Part shown: in pieces, positions 36,796-48,026 of the stretch | Position numbering within the stretch: the stretch's first letter is position 1 | How the letters are laid out: every line of letters starts with the position of its first letter | Assembly: GCF_003576645.1 (NCBI RefSeq) | Contig: NC_044925.1 | Location: 3,064,857-3,128,856, forward strand | Direction of reading: 5' to 3' | Length of the DNA: 64,000 nucleotides | Source: Ipomoea triloba | Taxonomy: Eukaryota; Streptophyta; Magnoliopsida; Solanales; Convolvulaceae | Position numbers and translations under genes: made by a program | Notes under the pieces: generated by a model | Told to the model about the DNA's origin: nothing | What the model saw: only the letters and a program-made list of their open reading frames with translations | The model's database searches: none

Positions 36796-39700
36796 CTTAC
36801 AAATATTGGAGCTCTTGTAGTTGTCCAATGGAGTCTGGGATTGGTCCACTCAAGTTGTTCCCTTGAACATTGCTGGATCAGAGCAGAGCAGATGAGTGAT
36901 AAGTTGAAGAAATTAAGGGAAGCAAACATTATTATTTACATACATACTTACAGATATTCAAGAAGAACTAGCTTTTCAAGCTGATCGGGCAGATGACCAG
37001 AGAGGTAATTGTTACTAAGGTCCCTGAATTAATATAAACAAGATATCATATTTTTAAAAGAAATTAAATATAATGGAATGAGTAAATAAATTAATTATAT
37101 ACTTACAGCATTGTTAGATTTACTAGGGAACCAAAGTGAGTTTGAATTGAACCATTAAATAAATTAGCGGATAGATTCCTGCAATGAAACTCATAAGTAC
37201 TTCTTGTAATGACTTCATGAACTTAAAGTAGTAACTTAATTAACTTACAAGATTGACTTAATGAACTAATGAAAATGTAGTATCAACTTAATGTGTCTAC
37301 AATAATAAACTTACAGTACTAACTTATTGAACCTGTAGTAGTAATTTAATATAATTGTATATTAATATAAGTGTCATTTAAAACATTTACTTCAACACTC
37401 CCACGCCTGGCCTCAACCTATTAGGTAGGAGGACGGTGCATGCTCACAAGGAACTCACTACATTAGATGTAATTCCTACGTTGCGGCTGCTAGGGCTCAA
37501 CCTTGTGGCCTTATCCATAATGTATTACCCATGAACTAACTTATATAATTTGGATTAATCTTGTAAGATGGACCGTGGTGTAGGATATAACAATTTGGTG
37601 TACTCCGTAATAGTTATTGACCCAAAAATAGGATATCCAATTGAAAATATGAACATTCTTTTTTAAATAAATCAAATACTCAATCTATCCCATTTTATGT
37701 GTTTAGTTTGTTTAATAAGACTTGAGGTTATTTACAATTAAAATTTTTCATAATATTATGTTTAGTATTAGTATATAAAATTTATATATTTAGAAATTAC
37801 GTTATAAGTATCACTAAATATCAAAAAAAAATAAAAATTATAAGAAAATAAATGAAGAAAAAAAGCAAGTTTGTTTGACTAATAGATAACAATCATGACA
37901 AGTAAAATCTGATAGAAAAAAGCAATAAACAAGATAGAATGATTGCCTATTAATTTACAAAATTAGTAAATAGATTACTCGTATACTTACAGAAACTCTA
38001 GATTTACAAGGGAGTCTAGAGCTGAAATTGAACCATCAAATGAATTACTAGATAGAATCCTGTAGTGAAAATCACAAGTACATTTTAGACATAGTTCAAT
38101 TTATGTATTTCAATTAACTAATAAATAACTCAAAAACTTATTTAATACCATCTTACATGAAAAAAATATCAAATATGTAAACAAAAATTAAATATTTTTC
38201 TAAAAGTCAACAAGTATTATATTTTCAAGTTTGCTAAAAATTATCGTGTTTCCTTGACAAGTATTGGTAATATATAAAAGATACTTTTTCATAAAAATGT
38301 AATAGAGTTCAATTTAATTATTCAATCATCTAGTAAAAGAAAAAAAATTTATGTGATATTATATCACGTGAGACGAATCTCAAATATATAATTTCTTAGA
38401 AGAAAAATTATAATACTGGCTAATAATTATTATGTTTTCTAATTTACTAAAAAGAATATTACTTTTATTTGAAAAGTATATATTAATGAAATGAAATATC
38501 TTTCTATGAAGGCTATGTTTGGTAAACCTAGCTGAAATGGTAGCTGAAAGCTGAAAAGTTATAAGCTCGAAGCTGAAATCTGAGGAGCTGTCAAGCTAGC
38601 TGTTATGCTTAAAAGTGTTTGGTAAAATTAGTTTTTTGATAAGTTGATAAATGTAAAAAGACTAAAAAGGACATCTACATAAAAGTTAAGTAATTTTAAA
38701 TTTAAATATGTTTGTTTACATATTAACATATAAATAATGAAATCAATATAATTTAATAAAATATAAAGTAAGAACATATATTTAAAAATATATAAAGTAA
38801 AACAAAATGTTTATAATTCATAAAATTAGTTCATACAAAAATTATTGTTCAAACACAAATATCAAATTAAAATTACAACGAAACATATTGAAGAAAAAAT
38901 GCCAAAAGAGTTTTAATTGGGAGAGATAAATGATGTCATTTATTTAAAATAATAACTTAATAAGGATAAAGATGGAAAAAAAAGTTAAGAAGCTACTAGC
39001 TTATTTTTGAAAAGCTATCTGAAGTAGCATTTCAAAATAAGCTCTTATTTGAAGCTACTAGCTTATTTTGAGAGCATTACCAAACAAAGCTTATAGCTTA
39101 TTAGTAGCTTAAAATAAGCTATAAGCTCCTAAATAAGCTCTGCCAAACACAGCCGAAGAAGTAATCATTGTTAACCTATCAAGAAGTTATCAGATTGAAA
39201 TTGTACACAATTTTTAAAAAAGAAATTAAATACTAAACAATATACATAAATTATTACCTGCTAATTAACGAAGAAGAAATTCTTGCCTATTAATTAACAA
39301 AATGAGTAAATAAATTACGCATATACTTACAGAGACCGTAGATTTACAAGGGAGCTCAAGTGAGTAAGAAATGAACCACTGAATAAATTTTCAGATAGAT
39401 CCCTGTAGTGCAAATTACAAGTATATATATTTTAGATGAAGTTTCATTTATTTATTCAATTAGCTAGTAAATAATATAAAAATTTATGAGAAACCGTCTC
39501 ACATGAGACACATCTCAAATATGTAACTTTTAAAAAATAAAAATGTAATACTTTTATGTGAGCTAACAAGATTTACATTTTCTAGTTTACTAAAAATTAT
39601 TAGTTTTTCTATAAACGTATTGGTGAAATCTAATACGTTTTGACCAAATATGTAATATTTGTTGACTTAAAAATAAGATATCAAATTGTAAATGTGTACA

Positions 39701-42700
39701 CTTTGAAAAAAAAAATAAACAATAAATAAGTTAATAGAATATGTAAATAAATTATTCAAAAAAAAAATTACTCATATACTTACAGATGTGTTAGATTTTC
39801 AAGGGAACCCAATTGAATTGGAATTGGATCTCCAAATGAGTTACTAGATAGATCCCTATAATGGAACCACAAGTGCAACATTTCAAACGGAGTTCCATTT
39901 ATTTATTCAATTAAATAAGCTAAAAGATACTTAATAGAATACGTAAATAAATTACTCATATACTTACAGATATGTTAGATTTTTTAGGGAAGTCAACTCT
40001 GGTGGAATTTGACCGCCAAATGAATTATCAGATAGATCCCTATAATGGAATCACAAGTGCATTTCAAATGGAGTTCCATTTATTTATTCAATTAACTAAG
40101 CTAAAAGACACTTAATAGAATATGTATCAAAAAAAAATTACTCATATACTTACATATATGTTAGATTTTTCAGTGAACCCAACTCTGGTGGAATTTGACC
40201 GCCAAATGAATTATCAGATAGATCCCTATAATGGAATCACAAGTGCATTTCAAATGGAGTTCTATTTATTTATTCAATTAACTAAGCTAACAGAAAAATA
40301 GGATATTAGAGCGAAAGTTTAAAAAATAGGAAAATGATGCACAATACTTCATATAACTTATTCCAACTAATAAAAAAAATTATTAATGAATCATACATGA
40401 AATATAATAGCTCAATCACACACACGACATTAGTAATATATAACATCTAAAAGCAACATAATCATAATTACAAAAAAAAAAAAACATTTTAGATAATTTT
40501 ACAAATTCTATTTTATTAAATATGAAACATATAATTTTACAAATGACTTAATATTATTTATTTATCTTACTTTACCCATAAAAATTTACTATGGTCAATA
40601 TAATTATAAATTTGTCACATTTTACTTATCATATCTGGGTCCATGGTATAACTATTGTGGAATAAGTTAAGAATATTGGTCCATTATTTGATTGGTGTCA
40701 AGAATTGATTAAAAGAAAGAATTATATTCAACTGTTTAATAAAAAGAAAAATGTAATTACCTAAACCCATATTAGTATAAATACATATGTAGCATTTTTT
40801 TGTCTTATAAAAGTTTACACCCTTTATCCCTACAAAATTTTCTTTCATCCTAAGTTGGGATATCTCAAAAAAAAAAAAAATCTACTTTTCATAAATACAA
40901 CAATATTTATTTCTACATTGCTCAAAGCTCCTTTTAAAAGCCTATTGCATTAAAAAAAATTACAGTACGTTTATAATGACAAAAATAAAAATATATCATA
41001 TAATCAATACATTAAATATAATTTTTTTTTTGAAAAGACATTAAATATAATTTAAGTTCTTAAATATGTAACATGGCAATATAGGGATTAGGGAACGACA
41101 AAGGGAGTAGCTATTCTTCAAAAGTAAAATTACTACTAGCAGGGGTAAAATCTATAGAATTTTATTTCATGAAATTAAAAAATATCCAAATCACAAATCG
41201 AGTAATCTTATTCTCCAAAACTATTATTTCATGTTTACCCCATTCCGCAAACAAATAGTAATAATCCCTAACTATATATTTCCCCTTTAAAAAATAGTAA
41301 TAATCTCTCAAAACTTTTATTCTTATTTTTATGTGTCTGGTTCAATTAACAAAATTTAACTATTTGACTGAAGTTATTCACAAATTAATCTTTTATACTA
41401 TTTAATTTGTGACGAGGGAAATTCACATCCATTAATCAAGGGTGTGTACTATGTAAATTCTATTTTGTGACCCATAATTGGCTGGTTCAAACTAAGAAAG
41501 TCATTAGGTTACTCCAACTTGAAGTAATATATAAAATGTTTTCCTCTGCCTATCAAAATGAGTGTGGTGTTGGCTTACAAGTAATCCAACTTCATATCAC
41601 CAAGAAATGGGGGTATTGATCCTTCCAATTTGTTGCTTCCAAGATTCCTATCAATTACAGGAGGATACAATAACTTTTTAAACAATGTTTATATTCATCA
41701 TTCTCATTTCATTAAGTCAAGCATGAACAAAAAAAAAAAAACATTTTAGAGTACTTACAAATGTTTGAGATTTTTTAAATTTGCATACGATGTTGGGATC
41801 TCGCCAGAAAATTTGTTCCAAACCAATATTCTATAACAAATACAACTGAGAAAACTCAACATATGCATATCTTAACTACTTTGTAATAATTATTAAGAAT
41901 CAAACATAATAACAGTATATATTATTTCATGCAGGATATATACTTACAACGATGTTAAATTTGTAAGGTTTCCGATTATTTCTGGTAATTGACCATCTAA
42001 ATCCCGATCTCCAAAATCACTACAACAGATTTGCAGGGAAATCAATAGTAATAAAAGATTTACACAATTAGCTAATAATTGGATTAAATAGCTAATTGGA
42101 TCATTAGTTCATAGTTCAATACAAATTAAAGTTAGGAAAAACAGTAAAAACAAATTGAAGATTATTATAAGAAAAAGAGTTTGTTAATATTAACGAGATA
42201 CAAATAGTAATAATCCCTAACTATACCTTATTTGATGTGTCTGGTTTAATTTGTTGTTATAATATTTAATTTAGTGTTGCTGCATACAGAATTGTTAACT
42301 CCCATATAGGAAAATCAGAGCACTTTGTTGAAAGAAGAAGGAAAGTAAGAGTTACTTTCTCAACCTAATAAAGTAAGTCAAGTCAACAGTTGACTCCACT
42401 AAGGGTCGAACCCACTCCCATTAGGGTCGAACCCACTCCCATCATCCATGTGAGAGTGTTAACCGAGACACCGGATGCCACTAGACCACAAAGTCTCTAA
42501 CAAAAAGGAAAGTAACTTAAAATACTTATTTTGTCTTTATTTTTAACATTCCAAAAACTCATCTAACAAATAGGGAAAATTAGTCACTACTTTCGAAATA
42601 ATTGAGGGAACTAAGATGAATACATGAATAAGTGGATGAATAAAATGAATATACTACATTTCTGTCACCCGGCAAACATCCTTATCGAGACTGCAGTCGC

Positions 42701-43198
42701 AAATAACGCTATCAAAACTTTGAATTTCACAATTCGTGCTATTTGTCGAGGTATAAGTCCTCGTCTGACACCCAAGCAATTCAAGAATGGCATTCTCTGG
42801 CATATGTGAGAGAGAAACAAAATAAATAAATAATCAATACATAACGATTTTAATTTATCAATTATTACTGGTATTAAATAATTTCTCAATAATTTACGTC
42901 CACTATAGTTATAAGGGTATATGTCTCTATAACAAATTAAAAAAAAAATATTCCAATAATATATGACATGTTATATTTGAAAATAAACATTAAATATTGG
43001 TGTGTGTAATCTAAAGAAAAAGAATATTTATAGGCACTTACCATCTTCAGTGCCAAGACTTTTGTTTCCGCTGTAACCAAGGGGGAGTATGTTAGTGCAA
43101 AAGTCTGAAATAGGACTTGTTGTGTTTAGAATTCCTTCTCCCATGGTTATTTGAGAGTTGAGAGCGAAGAGCAGAAATAATAATATCACCTTTTCCAT
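29937..43198 (-). CDS. LRR-malectin receptor-like (pseudo)kinase, gene 2, complete
   Basis: Paralogue of gene 1, LRR-VIII-2 layout. Exons: 43198-43042, 42796-42658, 42019-41948, 41830-41759, 41647-41579, 40225-40154, 40039-39968, 39855-39784, 39402-39331, 38059-37991, 37178-37107, 37023-36952, 36872-36801, 35607-35533, 35447-35373, 35237-35166, 35014-34946, 34788-34723, 33111-33040, 32921-32886, 32751-32696, 32470-32040, 31951-31768, 31664-31551, 31455-31346, 31192-30985, 30893-30677, 30558-30408, 30296-29937. The sum is 3378 bases, 1125 aa, all in phase, no stop. Signal peptide [16 protein letters not shown] is HGN and VAVK is VAVE, while DFG is kept (IADFGFSRL). Helix C has Lys where the family has Glu. 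Probably a membrane pseudokinase. It has one more LRR exon than gene 1 and a longer malectin domain. Confidence 0.9.
31551..32751 (-). other. Gene 2 malectin domain and transmembrane exons
   Basis: Same blocks as gene 1 ([36 protein letters not shown]; then [20 protein letters not shown]). The large exon is 60 bases longer than in gene 1 because a 12-residue segment, [12 protein letters not shown], is repeated as [12 protein letters not shown] with further Ser-rich drift (32275-32365). Membrane helix [19 protein letters not shown] in 31664-31551. Confidence 0.85.
33313..33942. mobile_element. TIR element with AT minisatellite in gene 2 intron
   Basis: Left end ATTATGCTGTGGACCCGGATCC pairs with right end GGATCCAGGTCTATGGCATAAC, and both sides carry a GCGTCGTT motif inside. 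Between them (33420-33790) is a run of 22-bp units (GAACTCTATATTCACAATTT). Gene 1 lacks the whole segment at the matching place (about 6920). Target duplication is not clear. The termini resemble those of 33993-34474. Confidence 0.6.
33420..33790. repeat. 22-bp minisatellite
   Basis: About sixteen imperfect units of the type GAACTCTATATTCACAATTTT with TA/AA variation, forming the inside of the surrounding TIR element. Confidence 0.85.
33993..34474. mobile_element. Mutator-like MITE with 12-bp target repeat
   Basis: Element 34005-34462 with termini GCAATTTATATCGTGGACC / GGTCCACCATATAACAAT-like inverted ends about 45 bp long, including TGCACTGTG/CACAGTGCA. TGATCGAGATCA flanks both sides (33993-34004, 34463-34474). 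Gene 1 has the single site (CATGATCGAGATCAAATATTG at about 6957), so insertion followed gene duplication. The 9-12 bp duplication fits MULEs. Confidence 0.75.
34549..34622. repeat. (TA)n/(ATAC) microsatellite
   Basis: TA run with interspersed ATAC units in the gene 2 intron; gene 1 has no such run there. Confidence 0.85.
35699..35750. repeat. (TA)n microsatellite flanking an inserted element
   Basis: Pure TA run ending where the element at 35751 begins. With the run at 36725-36793 it brackets that element. Confidence 0.9.
35751..36714. mobile_element. Microsatellite-flanked element, internally doubled across an N
   Basis: Left end TTCAGGTGCAGTTGTGCGG and right end reading CAACTGTACAGGAAAC then CCCGCACCTGAA form an imperfect inverted pair. 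The inside is a chain of motifs such as TTAAGGTGCGTGG and GTTGAAAC. The stretch at 35892-36309 is repeated exactly at 36318-36735, with N at 36317 between, so the doubling may be an assembly error and the true element may be about 540 bp. (TA)n runs bound both sides. Confidence 0.6.
36725..36793. repeat. (TA)n microsatellite, right flank of the element
   Basis: Long TA run between the inserted element and the gene 2 LRR exon 36872-36801. Confidence 0.9.
38508..39157. mobile_element. Tourist/PIF-like MITE in gene 2 intron
   Basis: Termini GGCTATGTTTGG / CCAAACACAGCC bound 38511-39154. GAA flanks both sides, and gene 1 shows the uninterrupted site (CTGTGAAGAAGTAATC at about 12553), confirming a 3-bp duplication. 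A 3-bp duplication fits PIF/Harbinger, though GAA is not the usual TTA/TAA target. The inside is AGCTTATTTTGA-rich without coding. Confidence 0.75.
40290..41520. other. Long AT-rich intron of gene 2
   Basis: Intron between LRR exons 41647-41579 and 40225-40154. No further LRR exon is recognisable; it includes a fragment CTGGGTCCATGGTATAAC (about 40635) like the MITE ends at 44330, so it may hold a decayed insertion. Confidence 0.4.
42338..42515 (-). mobile_element. SINE with perfect 11-bp target repeats in gene 2 intron
   Basis: Body 42349-42504 on the minus strand: TGTGGTCTAGTGGCATCCGG (box A-like), GTGGGTTCGACCC (box B-like, doubled 21 bases apart), tail GTTGAGAAAGTAACTC. AAGGAAAGTAA flanks both sides (42338-42348, 42505-42515). 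Gene 1 has the empty site (GAGAAGGAAAGTAACTTG at about 14645). Confidence 0.9.
42658..43198 (-). other. Gene 2 signal peptide and N-cap exons
   Basis: Exon 1 encodes the signal peptide and a short Thr/Ser-rich stretch. Exon 2 encodes ELLGCQTRT and [17 protein letters not shown]. It differs from gene 1 more here than in the LRRs, including an inserted TSTNSTNCE segment. Confidence 0.85.
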
Positions 43199-43267
43199 CT
43201 CTCAATAACTGAGTTGATTCAATTCTCTGCTTGTTTGATATCTCTTGACTGCACAACCTATCCCCTC

Positions 43268-43276
43268 CTATTTATA
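43268..43276 (-). promoter_or_regulatory. TATA box of gene 2
   Basis: Minus-strand TATAAATAG about 70 bases upstream of the start codon, followed by the same GAGGGGATAGG stretch as in gene 1. Confidence 0.65.
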
Positions 43277-43364
43277 TTGTTTAAACAAGCTAAGTGGCAA
43301 AAAGACGCATGCAACATTTAATTAAAACTTGGTTTATATTTTATTTACACACTTAAATTATTAG

Positions 43365-43476
43365 GATATATACTAAAGTTGCCAAGACCATGTGGTCTAG
43401 TGGCACCCGGCATGCACTCTCGCATGAAAGGAAGTGGATTCGAGCCTTAGTAGAGGAACTGATATATACTAAAGTT
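43365..43476 (+). mobile_element. Head-only SINE with 16-bp target repeats
   Basis: Body 43381-43460 holds GTGGTCTAGTGGCACCCGG and GTGGATTCGAGCC but no family tail. GATATATACTAAAGTT flanks it exactly on both sides (43365-43380, 43461-43476). The intact target repeats mean it inserted as this short form rather than being trimmed later. It lies about 180 bases upstream of the gene 2 start. Confidence 0.85.
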
Positions 43477-44090
43477 AAAACCCTAACTTTATTGTATTGT
43501 AAAAGTTGGTTCAAGAGGGAAAGTTTGACCCATCCAACATTAGTAATACTCCACAACAAAGCAGGTAGCTTTTTTTTCCTTTGGATAACTTCATTGCGAA
43601 CCTTATCAAACACCAAATAATCTCCTTTAGATAACTTCATTGCGGACCTTATCAAACACCAAATAATCTTTACTTTGGACAAGTGGACAATTCTCACTCT
43701 ATATAGTTTTTACTTTGGATTCTTATTAATTCCCTTTGAACCTTATCAAATACAGAAAAACTCTCTTCACTGTCCATACAATTTTTTAGATTAATTTCAC
43801 ACTAATCATTTTTTAGACCACAAAATATAGTCAACAAACTCTAATTATAAAGAGAACTTTTAAATCCGTACCATACCCCGACTAAATTCACACTAGTCTA
43901 TTTAAACTAAAACAATTATTTTTACATTACATTGTTTCATTTTTTAGTAGTGTACTACTGTACTGTATACATTTTTCAATTCAAAAGTTATCGTAGTGCG
44001 TTTAGTGGTATGGCACAACTGAGAGATTCCTGATTAGATTGAAAGCACGTACCGTTATTTGATACTCCCTGTCTCCCTCCATCATGGCAA
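43477..44090. other. Upstream region of gene 2, no gene seen
   Basis: AT-rich; contains a local duplication (about 43586-43625 with 43628-43672). The part at about 44000-44085 resembles 16920-17000 upstream of gene 1 (TAGTGCGTTTAGT, TGATACTCCCTGTCTCCCTC). Confidence 0.45.
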
Positions 44091-44370
44091 ATTATACCGT
44101 GTAACATGCTCAACCTTGTAAATCTTGATTCAAAAATAATTTTCAGATTTTGATATGTAATTGACACATTCTGTACATGCAGTTGACAGTTTCTATACCT
44201 ATAACTATCAGCCTATCATATTATCTGTCAACAATTATCAAGTTGTTTATATGTACAGAAAATGTTAAGGGTAGGTACAAAATATGTTAACTGAAAGTAA
44301 AGAATTTTTGTATCAGGTTTCACAATGCAATATGAAACCTGGTCCATGGTATAACAATTACTGTATCATA
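44091..44370. mobile_element. Probable MULE-type MITE
   Basis: Left AAATTATACCGTGTAACATG and right CTGGTCCATGGTATAACAATT are imperfect inverted ends of the same family as the elements at 34005 and 46005. Target duplication not resolved. Confidence 0.45.
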
Positions 44371-44429
44371 TACCCCTTCAATCATATTTTAGTTTGAATG
44401 TGTGTGTATATATATATATATATGGAAGG

Positions 44430-45045
44430 ATTCAGGTGCGAGTATAGCTTCATGTGCGGTTATGCACCTTAAGCATTAAAATGGCGCACCTTAAGCACAC
44501 AATGCAAACAAAACACCTTAATTAAGAACACAAATCATGCACCTAAAGTTTTTAAATGGTGCAGTGCACCTTCAGTACACAAACCAAGCACCTTAAGTGC
44601 ACAAACAAAGCACATTAAGAACACAAATCACGCACATAAAGTTTTAAAATGGAGCACCTTAAGTTTAAATACTGACGCACCTTAAGCATACAAATCACGC
44701 ACCTTAAGGATTAAGGTGACGCACCTTAAGTACACAAACCACGCACCTTAAGCACACAAATCACGCACCTTAAGAATCTTAAGTTTCAACAACTCACACA
44801 CCTTAAGCATACAAATCACGCACTTTAAGAAGGATAAGCACAAAACCCACACACCTTAAAGCACAAAAACCACGCATCTTAAGAAGGAAAACCACTCACC
44901 TTAAATTTGACCTAACTACAAAAATTACCAAATTGCCACCACGTTTTTTTTAATTATGTTAATCCTGGACTTTGATTTAAGTAAGATCAATGGCCCAGAT
45001 TTAACCGCACAACCGCACGGGACACGCCCAACCGCACAGGAACTA
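44430..45045. mobile_element. Microsatellite-flanked element rich in GCACCTTAAG
   Basis: Starts TTCAGGTGCGAG after (TA)n and ends CCGCACAGGAACTAAATTAC before ATGT/(CA)n. At least ten copies of CACCTTAAG, alternating with ACACAAA and CACGCACC, fill it. 'AAATTGCCACCACG' then a T run lies near its right part, as in the other copies. Confidence 0.6.
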
Positions 45046-45072
45046 AATTACATATGTATGTATGTATATATG

Positions 45073-45118
<46 letters not shown>
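45046..45118. repeat. (TATG)n/(CA)n/(TA)n microsatellite between two elements
   Basis: A mixed microsatellite with a 40-base CA run separates two members of the same element family. Confidence 0.9.
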
Positions 45119-45905
45119 GGATCAGGTGCGCACGCTACTTTCGGTGCGAAAATGCGATGAACCATTTATCAATGACTCTCTGAAATTAAATTCTATATAA
45201 AATGTGCACTTGAAAGCTCAAAACCATGCACCTGAAGGCAAAAAATTTTGCACTCGAAGACAAATAGATGTGCAATTGATGCAATTTATGGTACCAAAAA
45301 GGGAGATTATTCAACTTAAGTGTTATTAAACTAATTACCCATACAAATCGTTTGTAAATCTCACAAATTTCATTAGAAATTTAGTTATATGTTATTGAAA
45401 AGAATGAACAAGATATAACAAATATTGTCTAGAATTGTGCACTTGAAGACATAAAATTGTGCACTTGAAGGTAAAAAATCCGCATTGAAGAAAAGAAAGG
45501 GTTCGCTTGAATGCTAAGTATTTTTTTTTTACACAATAGTAAGACATACATACACTTGTCGGCATTAAATTGAGCACTTGAAGGCATAAAGAGGATCATT
45601 ATAAGGCAATGGAGAAAAAAAAAGACACTAAAAGGGAAAATTAGAAGGGAATTAATTGTGAACTCTTAGAAAGGAAAACATGCACTTGAAGGCTACAAAA
45701 CGTGCACTTGAAGGCCAAAGTTTTGCACTCAAAGGAGAAACTAAGTACTGAAACAAAATAGATGCACTTGAAGAAGGAAATATGCACTTGAAGAAAGAAA
45801 ATGTGCACTCGAAGAAGAAAAATGTGTATCCGGATACAAAAGACATTCTGACTTACTTACTCAAAATTACAAATATGCCACCGCACGTTTTTTAATTAAT
45901 ATTCA
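45119..45905. mobile_element. Microsatellite-flanked element rich in GTGCACTTGAAGG
   Basis: Starts GGATCAGGTGCGCACG right after the microsatellite. The inside has many TGCACTTGAAG motifs. 'TATGCCACCGCACG' plus a T run near 45880-45893 matches the element at 1-380. Right end not exact. Confidence 0.5.
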
Positions 45906-46004
45906 ACAAGGTTACACCTATAACAAGAACTAAAATTAAGTTGTCCGTCCAATTATTTGGTGAAAAAAAAACTGCAGTATCCGTTCAACACAACTATAGT
46001 ATCA

Positions 46005-46168
46005 ACTATAATCATGGTCCACAGTATAATTTGCGTAGCTTTAGGATTGTTTGTTATTCTTATTTACTATAAATAGTATATGTAATGCATTTCATTTCTC
46101 ATCAATCAAAAACATTCATTTCCTCCATTCTTTTAAATCGCAAATTATACGGTGGACCATGATCGTAG
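46005..46168. mobile_element. Short MULE-type MITE
   Basis: ATAATCATGGTCCACAGTA at the left is mirrored by TACGGTGGACCATGATCG at the right, with TTTGCG/CGCAAA inside: about 30-bp inverted ends. An N at 46173 follows, and CTGCAGTATCC occurs on both sides (45972, 46176), so the flank may be wrongly joined. Confidence 0.6.
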
Positions 46169-46173
46169 CTGAN

Positions 46174-46955
46174 ACTGCAGTATCCCTAGCATACATCAAA
46201 ATGATACTCCCTCTATCATATTTTAGTTGTACTATATATATTTTTAATAATAATCTATCTTAAAATGATACAAACTTTCATATCCCTAGCATACATCAAA
46301 ATTAAAATTCAGAACTTTTTTTTTTGAAAAGAAATAAATTAAAGTAATTAATTCATTAAATCCTAACATAAAACGTTTACAATAAAGCTCGATGGAATAG
46401 TAAGTCATTTCTTACAGTCTGACACAGAAACAAATTTTCTAGTTATGCTATAAAAAACTTGAATTGCATATTGTTTTACAATTTAGAAGATAAGTTCCTT
46501 GAAGGAGTATAAAGCTTCTATAACATCATTAATAATCTGATCAAATATAGATCACAATACTAACTCTGATCAAAAAGTCTTGAACATGGTTCTTCATCTC
46601 CATTCTTCTGTGTTTGCAATAATGATGTTTCTTTATTAGGAAATGCACATATACATATGCTAATTAATTAAAAACAAGATAAGGTCCGCTTTTCTTGTTC
46701 AATTTTCTTTGTTCCACGTTAATCATGCTATCCGACATTTTGTAACCTTTTTTGGTCTTCAATTTGTTAACTCACTTTCTATCTCCTTTTTTCTTGTTCC
46801 ACGCACTATATACTTGCTTTTGGACTCTTTTTATTTTATTATTTTTAATCAAATAAAGGCACTTTCAAGGTAACTTTCTTAGCAAAACGATAAGATAAAG
46901 GCATTTTTTTTTTTTGAAATAAGATAAAGGCACTTTGTCCTCTAATACATATTTT
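46174..46955. other. AT-rich spacer
   Basis: CATATCCCTAGCATACATC occurs twice (about 46181 and 46281). No gene seen. Confidence 0.4.
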
Positions 46956-47165
46956 TAGTTGAAGTAACAAAATGTGTGAAGTCACCTTCAACACATATAC
47001 CTAGGACTAGGACAGGGATACGTTTGCATTATTCCACAAAAATGAAACTTTAATTTATATATAACTTTCCAGACTGTATTCCACGCATAACTTAACTTTG
47101 CACAATCCAATTGCATGCATGCATAGCTTCTCGGCCTTCTCAATGATTGCATCAATAATAAAGAG
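46956..47165 (-). repeat. Paralogue upstream block, copy 3 (RY-repeat block)
   Basis: Contains ACACATATACCTAGGA, TTATTCCACAAAAATGAAAC, CCAGACTGTATTCCACGC and TTGCATGCATGCATAGCTTC. It lies about 3.8 kb upstream of gene 2; the inserted elements at 44.1-46.2 kb explain the larger distance than in gene 1. Confidence 0.65.
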
Positions 47166-47909
47166 TAATTCTACAAAAAAAAAAAATCAATAATAAAGAG
47201 TATATATATTCGTTTAAAAAAAAAGTATATATATTCCCTTTTTTAAAAATTATTTTCTATCCATTTTGTTCAATCAGTGAGAAACGTGTGTCAAAAATGT
47301 CGTAAACAATTAGCGGTCAAATTTTCATGTTGATTTAAAAGGTGAGAAATTATTTTCATATTTGATAAAGTCTTTAATTTGTGAAAGTTTCGATCAACTA
47401 GAAATTAGATTCCTTAAAATAAAGGAAAATTAATCATGCTTATAGATTGTAGGATTCGTTTTCGCAAGTAACTAGGAAAATATAAAACTTATTAAATTAT
47501 ATATTTTCTCATTTTGGCACCATGTTTAAAAATCTCTTATAAATATGTCGTATTTGTCTCTCCTGCAATGTTTGCTATTGATTTACCTATTTTAAGAAAT
47601 ATAACACTTAGCCATTAAAGAAAAGATTACAACTCACCACAAAAGATTGAAACTCACAGAAAGAGTACACATGTCGTTACTTTTTCTTTTTTTTTTTTGG
47701 GCAAATTTTCTTTTGTAGTATCTTATCGACGAAGTGTGTGTGTGTATAAGAGTTTGTCCGTTTCATTATTTTGTGCTAATGATTTATGTTAGTATTTTAT
47801 ATTGATATGCGACAACAGTACATTCGAGATTTTTTTAAAAACAAAAAATCCTATAAAAGTTTAAATGAATCAAAAGTCTAAAATAACTTTTCAAATAATT
47901 TTTGAGTAC
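47166..47909. other. AT-rich spacer, nothing recognised
   Basis: No gene or clear element end is seen here. Confidence 0.4.
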
Positions 47910-48026
47910 GACTCTGTTATAATGTAGTATCTGTTCATAACTACTTTCTCAACTTACTGAAGCACAAAGAGTCAACAGTTGCCTCCACTGAGTCTCGAAC
48001 CCTCTCCCACCATCCATGTTATATTA
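47910..48026 (-). mobile_element. SINE fragment
   Basis: Minus strand: GATGGTGGGAGAGGGTTCGAG (box B part), GTTGAGAAAGTAGTTATGAAC tail and TACATTATAACAGAGTC. The head with box A is missing, so it is 5'-truncated. Confidence 0.7.

Larger units (their letters stand above)
32886..42019 (-). other. Gene 2 leucine-rich repeat exon series
   Basis: Seventeen LRR exons of 66-75 bases plus a 36-base linker exon, all in the same phase. Exons 40225-40154 and 40039-39968 differ at only a few bases and their introns also match; with 39855-39784 they form a tandem series with a repeat of about 185 bp. Example unit: [16 protein letters not shown] then SLKNLTYL. Confidence 0.9.
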
